A stretch of 38,541 bases of DNA from Boseongicola sp. SB0665_bin_10 (GTDB lineage Bacteria; Pseudomonadota; Alphaproteobacteria; Rhodobacterales; Rhodobacteraceae). Location: NCBI GenBank assembly GCA_009838075.1, contig VXSG01000029.1:23131-61671 (forward strand), written 5' to 3'. The position numbers were made by a program, and so were the translations under genes. Under the pieces are notes generated by a model, which did no database searches, was not told the DNA's origin, and saw nothing but the letters and a program-made list of their open reading frames with translations. Positions 16,465 through 25,352 of the stretch are shown in pieces (the first letter of the stretch is position 1; each line of letters begins with the position of its first letter).

Positions 16465-16559
16465 CGGCTTTGCGTTCGACGCGCAAGCGCCCGGTCGGCG
16501 TTTCCATTCGCGTTCGCTTCGGCGCCTGGTCCCGCCCTCGCCGAGACCTGCCATCCATT
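16264..16559 (-). repeat. degenerate copy of the dehydratase 5' region repeat
   Basis: Second copy of the segment at 5398-5693, same length (296 bp), no net indels, about two thirds identical by eye. About 95 bp of it lie upstream of the point where protein similarity begins, so the duplication included the old promoter region. Confidence 0.7.
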
Positions 16560-16590
16560 GCGTGACCGGACCCGGCGTGCCGGATTCCGT

Positions 16591-17808
16591 TCAGGTCTCT
16601 TCGGCGAGCGCAAGAGGCCCCGGTGATTCGCGAATCGGGAGGTGCAGGAGCGTGGCCAGCAAGCCGAGCGCAACCGCCGCCCACCACATTGGCGTGTAGT
16701 CCTGGTTGAGGTCATGGATCCGGCCACCCAGCCACGCGCCCAGGAAACTCCCGGTCTGGTGGCTCAGGAAGACGAATCCTGCCAATGTCGACAGGAACTT
16801 CAGCCCTTGCGTCTGCGCGACGAGGCCCATGGTCAATGGAACCGTCGACAGCCAGAGGAGTCCCATGGCGGCCGAGAAGGCGAGAACGCTGAATTCGGTG
16901 ACCGGCACCAGCAGGAAGGCTGTGATGACAACTGCGCGCGCAAAGTAGATTCCGCTCAGCACCCATTTCTTCGAGAAGACTTGGCCCGACCATCCCGAAA
17001 GGAATGATCCCGCGACGTTGAAGAGCCCGATGAGTGCAAGAGACCATCCGCCGATCCAGGCCGCCATTCCGACGTCAATCACGTAGGCCGGCAAGTGCGT
17101 CTGGATGAAGGCAACGTGAAACCCGCAGACGAAGAACCCAAAGAACAGGCAGAGATAGCTCCTGTCCTTGAATGCCATGCCGAGCGCGTTGCCGAAGTCC
17201 GTTGCAGAGGATCCCGACGCGCTCGGCGTTGCCACTCGGGCGATGAACACCAGGCCGGGGAGGATCAGGGCAAAGCTGGCGCCGATCACGATCAGCGCGG
17301 ACGACCAGCCGATCGTCCCGATCATCGTGGTTGCCGCCGGCGCGGCCATGAACATGCCAAGGGAAGCTGCGGCCGTGCCGAGGCCAAGTATGAAGCTGCG
17401 CCGCTCCTCGGAGACGATCTTTCCAAGCGCGCCGATGACGATCGGAAACGACCCGGCCCCGATGCCCGCGCCGACCAGGACCCCGGTAAGGATGAAGAGC
17501 GTTGGGTCGGTAACGATGCCCCGCAACGCGAAGCCGAAACCCAGGCAGACCGCACCGAAGGCCAACACCCTCGCGGTCCCGAACCTGTCAGCCACGGCTC
17601 CGGCGATCGGTTGCATGATGCCCCATGTGAGAACCTGAACCGCGACCGAGAGGGAAAATGTCTCTCTGCCCCAGCCAAGGGCATCGCTCATCGGGCTGAG
17701 GAAGATTCCAAAGGTCGCCGCAAAGCCGAAGCTGAGGAACGCCACAAGGCATCCGGCCAAAATGGCGGCGTTGACCTTCTTGGCCGGAAAGGAGACCTCG
17801 TCGATCAT
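16591..17808 (-). CDS. MFS transporter
   Basis: Major facilitator superfamily permease, 405 aa, 12 predicted helices in two halves. The loop between helices 2 and 3 carries GAVADRFGTARVLAFG, the MFS signature with its D-R-x-G core. A central loop near residue 195-210 separates the halves. General pattern (FGIFLSPMSDALGWGRETFSLS) is that of monocarboxylate/oxalate-type MFS members, substrate unknown. The gene is divergent from fabZ with a 173-bp spacer and runs toward the dehydratase remnant. In an earlier state it may have served the sugar-acid pathway. Confidence 0.9.
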   Translation of the reverse strand: MIDEVSFPAKKVNAAILAGCLVAFLSFGFAATFGIFLSPMSDALGWGRETFSLSVAVQVLTWGIMQPIAGAVADRFGTARVLAFGAVCLGFGFALRGIVTDPTLFILTGVLVGAGIGAGSFPIVIGALGKIVSEERRSFILGLGTAAASLGMFMAAPAATTMIGTIGWSSALIVIGASFALILPGLVFIARVATPSASGSSATDFGNALGMAFKDRSYLCLFFGFFVCGFHVAFIQTHLPAYVIDVGMAAWIGGWSLALIGLFNVAGSFLSGWSGQVFSKKWVLSGIYFARAVVITAFLLVPVTEFSVLAFSAAMGLLWLSTVPLTMGLVAQTQGLKFLSTLAGFVFLSHQTGSFLGAWLGGRIHDLNQDYTPMWWAAVALGLLATLLHLPIRESPGPLALAEET

Positions 17809-17981
17809 GTTGGCTCCCGATGGCTGGGTTGCTCAATTCGGTGCAGGCTGGCATGTGACCCGGAGAGGTTCAATCCCTGCTGGTGCCTGGCTCCGGCAGG
17901 TTGCACGGCGGCAGCGCGCCCGGACACCGCCTCCTTGCGGCGACCGTTCCGCCTTGCTACCTCAGGAAAAAGGATGGCTCC

Positions 17982-18437
17982 ATGGGCAATGAACTGAAGA
18001 CGGCGGATATCGGGCTGATCCAGAAGTTGATTCCGCATCGCTTTCCGTTCCTGCTCGTGGACAGGGTCATCGAGATCGATGGCACGGAACGAGGGGTCGG
18101 GATCAAGAACGTCACGATCAACGAACCCTTCTTTGCCGGCCATTTTCCGGGCGAGCCGGTCTTTCCGGGCGTGTACATGGTCGAGGCCATGGCCCAGACC
18201 TCGGCCGTGATCGCGGGTGTCGGGCTGGATCTCGCGGAAAGGAACACCTCGATCTATTTCATGGCAATGGACGGCGTGAAATTTCGTCGCAAGGTCGTGC
18301 CTGGCGACGTTCTCAGGATGGAGATCCAGAAGCTGCGCGGCGGAGGCAAGGTCTGGAAGTTCAGGGGTGTCGCCACCGTGGACGGCGAGATCGCCTGCGA
18401 ATGCGAGTTCACCGCAATGTTGGACCTGCCGAAGTGA
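17982..18437 (+). CDS. fabZ: 3-hydroxyacyl-[acyl-carrier-protein] dehydratase FabZ
   Basis: Dehydrates 3-hydroxyacyl-ACP in fatty acid synthesis, in the cytoplasm. At 151 aa it has the hot-dog fold motif [13 protein letters not shown] with catalytic His54, and VEAMAQ with catalytic Glu68, at the same positions as in other bacteria. ATG at 17982 is preceded by AAAAAGGA. It begins the lipid A cluster and its stop overlaps the lpxA start (GTGA). The usual upstream partner lpxD is not present; an MFS gene on the other strand lies there instead, so a promoter must be in the 173-bp spacer. Confidence 0.95.
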   Translation: MGNELKTADIGLIQKLIPHRFPFLLVDRVIEIDGTERGVGIKNVTINEPFFAGHFPGEPVFPGVYMVEAMAQTSAVIAGVGLDLAERNTSIYFMAMDGVKFRRKVVPGDVLRMEIQKLRGGGKVWKFRGVATVDGEIACECEFTAMLDLPK

Positions 18438-19234
18438 GCGTTGATCCCAAGGCCACGGTCCATGAATTCGCCCTTGTGGAGGCGGGGGCCGTCATCGGGC
18501 CAGGCGCAAATGTCGGGCCTTTCTCGGTGATCGGCCCAGAGGTAACCCTCGGCGAAGGCGTGGCCGTGAAGTCACATGCCGTCGTGACGGGACGGACCGA
18601 AGTCGGTGACGGGACCGTGATCTTCCCTGGCGCCGTCGTGGGCGAGATTCCCCAGGACCTCAAGTACAAGGGTGAGAAGACGCGGCTCGTTGTCGGCAAG
18701 AGGAATCGCATTCGTGAAGGCGTGACCATGAATGCCGGCACGGCTGGCGGCGAAGGCGTGACGCGCATCGGAGATGACTGTCTCTTCATGACCGGGTCGC
18801 ACGTGGCGCACGATGCCCAGGTTGGAAATCGGGTGATTGTCGCGAACCAGGGGGCGATCGCCGGTCATTGCGTGATCGAGGATGACGTGATCATCGGCGG
18901 GCTTTCCGGAATCCATCAATGGGTTCGCGTGGGCAGGGGCGCAATCATTGGCGCGGTGACAATGGTCACGAACGACGTGATTCCCTACGGCCTTGTCCAG
19001 GCGCCGCGGGGGCAGCTTGAAGGGCTGAACCTTGTCGGACTCAAGCGCAAGGGTGTCTCCCGGGAGGACATCACGGCCCTTCGCGCCGGCTTCCAGACGT
19101 TGGCGCAGGGCGAGGGCACCTTCCAGGATCGCGCTCGCAGGCTTGGCGACGAAACCTCCAGCGCCTACGTGCAGGACATTGTTGAATTCATCCTGGGCGC
19201 GTCTGACCGCAGCTACCTGACCCCGGAGCGTTGA
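18434..19234 (+). CDS. lpxA: UDP-N-acetylglucosamine O-acyltransferase LpxA
   Basis: First enzyme of lipid A synthesis: transfers 3-hydroxyacyl from ACP to UDP-GlcNAc. 266 aa from a GTG start that overlaps the fabZ stop by four bases. The N-terminal two thirds are hexapeptide repeats ([20 protein letters not shown] and so on) that form a left-handed beta helix. GSHVAHD supplies the catalytic His126. The IHQWVRVG and C-terminal helical part are standard. Next gene starts one base after the stop. Confidence 0.96.
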   Translation: MSVDPKATVHEFALVEAGAVIGPGANVGPFSVIGPEVTLGEGVAVKSHAVVTGRTEVGDGTVIFPGAVVGEIPQDLKYKGEKTRLVVGKRNRIREGVTMNAGTAGGEGVTRIGDDCLFMTGSHVAHDAQVGNRVIVANQGAIAGHCVIEDDVIIGGLSGIHQWVRVGRGAIIGAVTMVTNDVIPYGLVQAPRGQLEGLNLVGLKRKGVSREDITALRAGFQTLAQGEGTFQDRARRLGDETSSAYVQDIVEFILGASDRSYLTPER

Positions 19235-19235
19235 G

Positions 19236-20021
19236 ATGCTGGCGCTGGTCGCGGGCAATGGCGGGTTGCCCGGCCATCTTGCGCGGGCGGTTCCCGTGCA
19301 GCCGATATTGGCGCGGATTGAAGGCACGTCGCCCGAGATCGGCACGGATCTGACCTTTCGCCTGGACCGGATCGCGAGCTTCATGGATGCGCTCAAGGCA
19401 CGTTGCGTGACGGAACTCTGCTTCGCAGGCGCCGTCCGACGCCCGGAATTCGAGCCCGGCAAGGCTGAAGCGCGCAGCCAGCCCTATGTTGACCGGATTG
19501 TCGCGGCGCTTGAGAAGGGGGACGACGGGGCACTCACGATCCTGCTCCAGATATTCGAGGCGGAGGGCTTCGTCATCCGCGCGGCCCATGATCTTGCCCC
19601 TGACCTCTTGCCGGTGGCCGGCATTCCCACGCAAGGGCGACCGGCACCGGAAGACATCAAGGATGCCGCCCGTGCCGATGCCGTGCTGGCGGCCATTGGC
19701 GCTGCGGATGTCGGGCAGGCCTGTATCGTTCGCAAGGGGCAGGTCATCGCCGTCGAGACGAGCTGCGGCACCGACTGGATGCTGGAGAGCCTGGATCGCA
19801 GGCCGGACGGGCCGGGCGGAATCTTCGCGAAGGCCCCGAAACCGGGACAGGACCGGCGCGTCGACCTGCCGACGATAGGTCCTGGCACCGCGACCCGCGT
19901 GGCGGCAGCGGGACTCAGTGGCATTGTCATCGAAGCTGGAGGAGTCATGGTTCTGGATCGCGAGGAAACGGTGCAGGTCGCCAATGATTCCGGGATATTT
20001 CTATGGGTGCGTCGGCCGTGA
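19236..20021 (+). CDS. lpxI: UDP-2,3-diacylglucosamine diphosphatase LpxI
   Basis: Hydrolyses UDP-2,3-diacylglucosamine to lipid X, the step done by LpxH in gammaproteobacteria; LpxI replaces it in alphaproteobacteria. Recognisable family features are the N-terminal LALVAGNGGLPGHLA, the GAVRRPEF segment, and the C-terminal VDLPTIGPGTATRVAAAGL. 261 aa, normal length. Placement between lpxA and lpxB is the expected one. Confidence 0.95.
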   Translation: MLALVAGNGGLPGHLARAVPVQPILARIEGTSPEIGTDLTFRLDRIASFMDALKARCVTELCFAGAVRRPEFEPGKAEARSQPYVDRIVAALEKGDDGALTILLQIFEAEGFVIRAAHDLAPDLLPVAGIPTQGRPAPEDIKDAARADAVLAAIGAADVGQACIVRKGQVIAVETSCGTDWMLESLDRRPDGPGGIFAKAPKPGQDRRVDLPTIGPGTATRVAAAGLSGIVIEAGGVMVLDREETVQVANDSGIFLWVRRP

Positions 20022-20061
20022 CGCGTCTGGTGCCATCTGACGGGCCGGGCCGGCCGGCCTC

Positions 20062-21240
20062 ATGAAGCTCTATCTGCTGGCAGGAGAGCCCTCCGGCGAC
20101 AAGCTTGGCGCGGCATTGATCCGGGGACTTGGGTCCCTGGTGCAGGATCTGGAGATTCGCGGCGTTGCGGGTCTGGAAATGCAGGCGGAGGGCATGGCGA
20201 GTCTCTTTCCCATGGACGAGCTGTCTGTGATGGGAATTGCGGAGGTGCTGCCGAAATACCTGAAGCTTCGTCGGAGGTTGAACGAGGTGGTGGCGGATTG
20301 CGTGGCCTGGCGGCCGGATGCGCTGATCACGATCGACGTGCCGGACTTTTCGCAACGCATGGCGTGCGCTGTCAGGAAACGGCTTCCGGGCATGCGCAGC
20401 ATTCACTACGTGGCCCCATCGGTCTGGGCCTGGAGAGCATGGCGGGCGGAGAGAATGGCTCGCTGCACGGACCACGTTCTGGCGCTGTTGCCGTTTGAGC
20501 CCCCGTACATGACGCGGGCAGGAATGACATGCGATTTCGTGGGGCATCCTGTCGTGTCCGAGCCGCTTGCCAGCCCGGAAGACGTCCGGGCATTTCGCGC
20601 AGAGACCGGATCTGGAGACGCACCCATCTTGCTGGCACTCCCCGGATCGCGCCCGAAGGAAGTCGCGCGCCTCGTTCCGGTCTTCGGCGAGGCGATGCGC
20701 AGGGTTATGGCAAGCCGCCCTGACGTCCGCATCGTCGTGCCCGCTGCAGGTCCGGTCGCGTCGGCTGTCCGCGAAGGCGTAGGTGCATGGCCCGGAGAGC
20801 CGATCGTCCTTGATCCGCGTGACGGCGCTCCCGCCAAGAAACGGGCGGCATTCGCTGCCGCCGACGCGGCGCTGGCTGCCTCCGGGACGGTCTCGCTGGA
20901 GCTTGCCGCGAACGCGACGCCAATGGTTGTTGCCTACGACATGAACTGGTTGTCCTGGCAGGTGATGAGCCGGTTGGCGACCATTGACACGGTGACGCTG
21001 GTCAACCTTGTGACGAACACCAGAACGGTCCCGGAATTCCTGGGGCCGGGCTGCAAGCCTGCGGCAATCGCGGCAGCCGTGAACGAATTGCTGTCGGGTC
21101 ATGCGGCTTGCGAGGCCCAACTGGATGCCATGGCCATGACCATGACGCGCCTCGGTCGTGGAGGGGAGGCGCCGGGGCTCCGTGCGGCAAGGTCGGTTCT
21201 CGCGGCGATTTCGAGAAGCGAAGACGGCCGAGGAGAATGA
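20062..21240 (+). CDS. lpxB: lipid-A-disaccharide synthase LpxB
   Basis: Glycosyltransferase that joins lipid X and UDP-2,3-diacylglucosamine at the inner membrane face. 392 aa with LAGEPSGDKLGAALI at the start, YVAPSVWAWRAWRAERM in the middle, LLALPGSRPKEV as the nucleotide-binding region, and ASGTVSLELA near the C-terminus, all diagnostic. The gene is last in the cluster, 40 bp after lpxI, and converges with mnmA. Confidence 0.96.
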   Translation: MKLYLLAGEPSGDKLGAALIRGLGSLVQDLEIRGVAGLEMQAEGMASLFPMDELSVMGIAEVLPKYLKLRRRLNEVVADCVAWRPDALITIDVPDFSQRMACAVRKRLPGMRSIHYVAPSVWAWRAWRAERMARCTDHVLALLPFEPPYMTRAGMTCDFVGHPVVSEPLASPEDVRAFRAETGSGDAPILLALPGSRPKEVARLVPVFGEAMRRVMASRPDVRIVVPAAGPVASAVREGVGAWPGEPIVLDPRDGAPAKKRAAFAAADAALAASGTVSLELAANATPMVVAYDMNWLSWQVMSRLATIDTVTLVNLVTNTRTVPEFLGPGCKPAAIAAAVNELLSGHAACEAQLDAMAMTMTRLGRGGEAPGLRAARSVLAAISRSEDGRGE

Positions 21241-21301
21241 TCCTTCCGTCGCCGACGCAAGCGGCCAGGGTCCAAAGCCGTTGCCGGCTTCCCTGCGGGT
21301 G

Positions 21302-21339
21302 ATGATCCCGGAGACCGGCCACGCGGTTCGCGGGATCAT
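21302..21339. terminator. inverted repeat between converging lpxB and mnmA
   Basis: Arms ATGATCCCG (21302-21310) and CGGGATCAT (21331-21339) pair perfectly across a 20-nt loop. The right arm overlaps the mnmA stop codon. It may act as a terminator in both directions, but the long loop and lack of a T-run make this weak. Confidence 0.3.
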
Positions 21340-22481
21340 GACCCATGCCAGATCCAGCCCCCGCCGTAGACGCGGCTGCCGCCGGTTTCGTAGAAGACGC
21401 ATGCCTGCCCGGGCGACACGCCCTCTTCCGGCGCCAGCAGCTCGATTGTCGCTTCGGTCGCCGAAACCGGATGGATCACGGCTTCAGCCGGCGGTCTCGT
21501 CGAGCGGACCCTGACCGAGAGATTCCACGCGCTGGCGCTGTCGAAGGGTTCGTCTCCGAGCCAGTTTATCTCGCGGGCAGGCACGGTGCGGGTGGCGAGC
21601 AGTTCTTTCGGCCCGACAATGACCCGCTTGTTGTCGACATCCAGGCGGATCACGTAGAGCGGCTCTTCCAGCCCGCCGATGCCGAGGCCCCGCCGCTGCC
21701 CGACCGTGTAGTGGATGACGCCCGCATGCGTGCCCATTTCGCGGCCGTCGACATGCACGATTGCGCCTGGCTCAGCGGCCCCGGGACGCAGTTTCTCGAT
21801 GACGGACGCGTAGTTGCCGCCTGGGACGAAGCAGATGTCCTGGCTGTCGGGCTTGTCGGCCACGGACAGGCCGTGCGCGCTTGCGAGTGCGCGCGTTTCC
21901 CTCTTGGAAGCCAGGTGTCCCAGAGGAAAGCGCAGGAACTCGAGCTGTTCCGACGTCGTCGTGAAGAGAAAGTAGCTTTGATCCCGGGCCGGATCCGCGG
22001 CCATGTGCAGTTCCGGCCCTGATTCGCCGAGCTTGCGCTGGATGTAATGTCCCGTGGCCATGCAATCCGCGTCGAGGTCGTGCGCGGTCTCAAGAAGATC
22101 CCTGAACTTCACGCGTTCGTTGCAGCGAATGCACGGCACCGGTGTTGCACCCGCAAGGTAGCTTGCCGCGAACTCGTCGATCACGGTCTCGCGAAAAACG
22201 CTCTCGTAGTCGAGGACATAGTGGGGAAACCCCATCGCATCCGCCACCCGGCGCGCGTCACGGATGTCCGCACCTGCGCAGCACGCGCCCTTTTTTGCCA
22301 GGGCGGTTCCGTGGTCATAGAGTTGAAGCGTGATGCCCACCACGTCATAGCCCTCGCGCGCGAGTTCGGCAGCCACCACGGAACTGTCCACGCCGCCGGA
22401 CATGGCGACGACGACACGGGTTTCCGAAGGCAGCTTCGGAAAGCCAAGCGAGTTGAGGTTTTCGGCCCTGTCGAGCGCCAT
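21336..22481 (-). CDS. mnmA: tRNA-specific 2-thiouridylase MnmA
   Basis: Puts the sulfur on U34 of Lys, Glu and Gln tRNAs. 381 aa from the ATG at 22481 ([10 protein letters not shown]), with GGTGG just upstream; the open frame continues further but has no protein character. PP-loop SGGVDSS is at 28-34. Catalytic Cys117 is in PVPCIRCN, and the second cysteine is Cys217 in [30 protein letters not shown] is the canonical tRNA-binding segment. Complete and ordinary. Confidence 0.96.
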   Translation of the reverse strand: MALDRAENLNSLGFPKLPSETRVVVAMSGGVDSSVVAAELAREGYDVVGITLQLYDHGTALAKKGACCAGADIRDARRVADAMGFPHYVLDYESVFRETVIDEFAASYLAGATPVPCIRCNERVKFRDLLETAHDLDADCMATGHYIQRKLGESGPELHMAADPARDQSYFLFTTTSEQLEFLRFPLGHLASKRETRALASAHGLSVADKPDSQDICFVPGGNYASVIEKLRPGAAEPGAIVHVDGREMGTHAGVIHYTVGQRRGLGIGGLEEPLYVIRLDVDNKRVIVGPKELLATRTVPAREINWLGDEPFDSASAWNLSVRVRSTRPPAEAVIHPVSATEATIELLAPEEGVSPGQACVFYETGGSRVYGGGWIWHGS

Positions 22482-23159
22482 GGTGCCACCGTGAAGGAAA
22501 TGTCGTGCCAAATACAGGAAAATTGCAGTCACTGACAAGGGTCCAGGTCCGGTGCGGGTCGAACTGCGCCGCCCGCCAGGACGGGCAGCCACTGCGCACG
22601 CCAACGCGCGAATTTGAGAACGCGCGTCAACCGGGCCGCGCTGATGCCGAGAAGGCGGTCGTCCGGGGCAGGGCGTCGGGCGGCGCGTCGCTGGCGGCGC
22701 AACAGGACCGACGGCCAAACATGGGCAGGGTGGCAGAAATGCGCGAAGACTGGATCAAGGACGTCCCGCACGTTCGGAATTCGCCTATGGCGCTCCCTTA
22801 GGGTGCGGCTGCACCGAAAGTTGACGCGCGCCCGAAGCCAACACCCGGACCAGAGACGGGATCGGCTTTTGCTTCACGGTCCGGCTGGGGCGCTTCGTGC
22901 CGATGCTGCATCTCGGCCAGGCCGACAGCCTCGCCATGACAGGCATCCGCTTCAGACAAGCGGCGCCGGCATGGCGGAAGAGACGGATCCAGCAGGGTAC
23001 CGTGTCATTTTGGAAACCTCCGAATCTGACGAAACTGCGCGGGAGATGCTTGATATTTCCGGGCAGACCTGTTTCCTGCACGCCCTCTGCAGAACCGACC
23101 TGAAGACCAAGATCAAGGTCGCGCGCGTCTGACCAGGCGCCTCCGGACAAGGAGAAATC
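22482..23159. other. 678-bp spacer between divergent mnmA and pobA
   Basis: No recognisable gene. A possible 53-residue frame starts at ATG 22971 and ends at 23132 just before pobA, but it lacks a good ribosome site and family resemblance. The sequence must hold the promoters of mnmA and pobA. No PobR-type regulator gene is adjacent. Confidence 0.4.
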
Positions 23160-24335
23160 ATGAAAACCAGGGTTTGCATCATCGGCGGCGGGCCATCCGG
23201 GCTGTTGCTCAGCCATGTCCTCGACGCCAACGGCATCGACAACGTCGTGCTGGAACGCCAGTCCAAGGACCACGTGCTCGGTCGAATTCGGGCGGGCGTT
23301 CTCGAGGCCGGTGCCGCACAGCTGCTGCGCGACTACGGGCTCGGCGAGCGCATGGACCGCGAGGGCAAGGCGAAGGACGGAACCAGGATCCTTTGGCAAG
23401 ACCGCCCCGATTTCTTCATAGACGTCAAGAAGTGGACGGGCCAGCAAATGATGGCCTATGGCCAGACCTATATCACCGAAGACCTCTATGCCGCCCGCGA
23501 ACGCGATGGCGGCGCGGTGGTCTGCGATGCCAAGGATGTCGCGCTGCACGATATCGAGACCAAATCGCCGCACGTGACCTATCGGAAGGACGGCCAAGGG
23601 CATCGCGTCGATTGTCGCTTCATTGCCGGGTGCGACGGGTTCCACGGCCCCTCGCGTCCGACGATCCCGGCTGCGCATCGCCAGGAGTATGAGCGCATCT
23701 ACCCGTTCGGCTGGCTTGGCATCATGGTCGAGAAGCCACCGCTCGACGATTTCATCTATGCCTATCATGAGGACGGCATGGCAGTGGCGGCCCAGCGCAA
23801 CCCGATGCTCAGCCGTTACTACATTCAGGTGCCGCAGTCTGACACGCCAGGGGACTGGTCGGACGACCGGTTTTGGGAAGCGCTATTGCATCGTTTCCCG
23901 GTTGACGTGGCCAGGACCATTCAGACAGGTCCGTCGATCGAGAAATCCATCGCTCCCCTGCGCAGTTTCGTCAGCGAACCGATGCGCCACGGCAGCCTGT
24001 TCTTGGCGGGTGACGCAGGCCATATCGTGCCGCCGACCGGAGCCAAGGGCCTGAACTTGGCGTTTTCCGATGTCTACTACCTGCAACGTGCCCTGGTGGC
24101 GCATTTCAAGGACGCCAACGACGACCTTATCGACGACTATTCCGGCACCGCGCTCATGCGCGTCTGGGCTGCCGAGAACATCTCGTGGCGGCTGACCAAG
24201 CTGTTGCACGTGTTTCCCGACGAGGATCCGTTTGACCACAAGATCCGTGAAAACGACTATGACCTGCTGCTGGCGTCCGAAGCGGCCCAGCACGCGCTTG
24301 CCTACGAATACATCGGCCTGCCCTACGCGGCCTGA
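23160..24335 (+). CDS. pobA: 4-hydroxybenzoate 3-monooxygenase PobA
   Basis: FAD/NAD(P)H hydroxylase making protocatechuate from 4-hydroxybenzoate. 391 aa. FAD motifs are GGGPSG (9-14), LGRIRAGVLE with Arg44, CDGFHGPSR (158-166), and FLAGDAGHIVPPTGAKGLNLA near residue 280. Substrate-site residues line up with the Pseudomonas enzyme: Tyr200 (Tyr201), Arg213 (Arg214), Tyr221 (Tyr222) and the C-terminal Tyr of EYIGLPY (Tyr385). The position of Ser212, which contacts the carboxylate, is Ala211 here. Start at ATG with AAGGAG 6 nt upstream. It is a single gene: no protocatechuate dioxygenase genes are in the window. Confidence 0.94.
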   Translation: MKTRVCIIGGGPSGLLLSHVLDANGIDNVVLERQSKDHVLGRIRAGVLEAGAAQLLRDYGLGERMDREGKAKDGTRILWQDRPDFFIDVKKWTGQQMMAYGQTYITEDLYAARERDGGAVVCDAKDVALHDIETKSPHVTYRKDGQGHRVDCRFIAGCDGFHGPSRPTIPAAHRQEYERIYPFGWLGIMVEKPPLDDFIYAYHEDGMAVAAQRNPMLSRYYIQVPQSDTPGDWSDDRFWEALLHRFPVDVARTIQTGPSIEKSIAPLRSFVSEPMRHGSLFLAGDAGHIVPPTGAKGLNLAFSDVYYLQRALVAHFKDANDDLIDDYSGTALMRVWAAENISWRLTKLLHVFPDEDPFDHKIRENDYDLLLASEAAQHALAYEYIGLPYAA

Positions 24336-24976
24336 TTGCGCGCGGCCGGTGCGTTTGCCGGCCCGAACACCCGACCAGGGAGCACGACATCCAGAAACGC
24401 GCTGCCCCTGCCACCGCCGCCTGCATGTCGCGACGCCGCAACTTCCACTGCAGCGCCCGACCGACGCGCTGCCGACACCTGCGCCAGGCGAGGTCAAGTG
24501 CAATCGCATCCCGGCGCCGAACGGTACTATCGCGAGTTCGGCGCCTTGAAATGACCCGCGTTGACGCTCCGGGGGTGCTTGAGTGACTCGCGGCGCGCCG
24601 GCTTCCAGTCGCTTCGCTCCCAGTGTCCGGCGCACCGCGCGGCGAAACACTTGGGAAGGAACGCTCCCGAACCCGGGCCGTTCTTCCTGAAAGAGTGTGC
24701 AATTCCATTTTGACCATTGGAATGCGTCCCTGCGGCTGGATTGGCCCAGCTCCGGGGCTCCATGCAGCTCTAGCGAAGGCCTGCGTTGATGGGCGCGACG
24801 GCGCCGACCGCGTCAGAAGAGGGGAGAGAAGCGAACTTCCTGATTGGGCCGTGCAGGGGTTCTGGCGGCAAAGGGGTTGGCATCGCCGAGCACTGGAAGC
24901 GACCTCGAGGCATCGGGACTTGAGAGAACGGATAAAATCAAGGCCTCAGGGAATTCTCGCCAAGGCCTTGTTTTGC
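24336..24976. other. 641-bp spacer without a recognisable gene
   Basis: Only unconvincing open frames are present. The notable item is a strong inverted repeat at 24513-24545. Otherwise nothing is seen. Confidence 0.45.
24513..24545. terminator. strong inverted repeat downstream of pobA
   Basis: Perfect 10-bp arms, GGCGCCGAAC and GTTCGGCGCC, with a 13-nt loop, 177 bp after the pobA stop. It could terminate the pobA transcript or be a protein-binding site. No T-run follows. Confidence 0.4.
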
Positions 24977-25051
24977 TGGCTCCGGCGGTTGGGATCGAAC
25001 CAACGACCAATTGATTAACAGTCAACTGCTCTACCGCTGAGCTACGCCGGA
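24977..25051 (-). tRNA. tRNA-Asn (GTT)
   Basis: The minus strand folds as a 75-nt tRNA: acceptor TCCGGCG/CGCCGGA, D-arm with AGCTCAGCGGTAGAGC, anticodon GTT inside ACTGTTAAT, T-arm with GGTTCGATCC, discriminator G and an encoded CCA. All standard features are present. Confidence 0.95.
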
Positions 25052-25352
25052 ACGCCGGTGGCCCATATAGCAATGCTCCCAGACTTCGTCCACATGATTT
25101 ATTCGGCAACGAGCCCATCTTCTGCGCCCGGCTCCCCAGGACGGCCCGGGTTGCCGCAAAACGTGCAATGCACGAAGCCCCGCGCGAAAATGCCAGTCAA
25201 CGCGACGATCCGACTTGGATTTCGTCCTGTCCCTGCGCCGTATCTGCGTGTCATGTCTCACGTTGGTTGCTTGACCATGAAGCAGCGAAACTTGGTGACC
25301 TGCCGCAGGTGCGACAGTCGTTCCGGAGCCTGGCCTCCCATGATCGCCGGGT
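25052..25352. other. 301-bp spacer, nothing recognised
   Basis: Sequence between tRNA-Asn and the end of the metallo-hydrolase gene. It must contain the tRNA promoter near 25052-25110. No gene, repeat or strong hairpin was noticed. Confidence 0.4.

Noticed and set aside
5398-16559. Idea that the dehydratase repeat is an insertion sequence
   Set aside because: No terminal inverted repeats, target duplications or transposase; the similarity is divergent and follows the gene start, so a paralog remnant explains it.
22971-23132. 53-codon frame just before pobA
   Set aside because: No clear ribosome site, no family, and not needed to explain the region.
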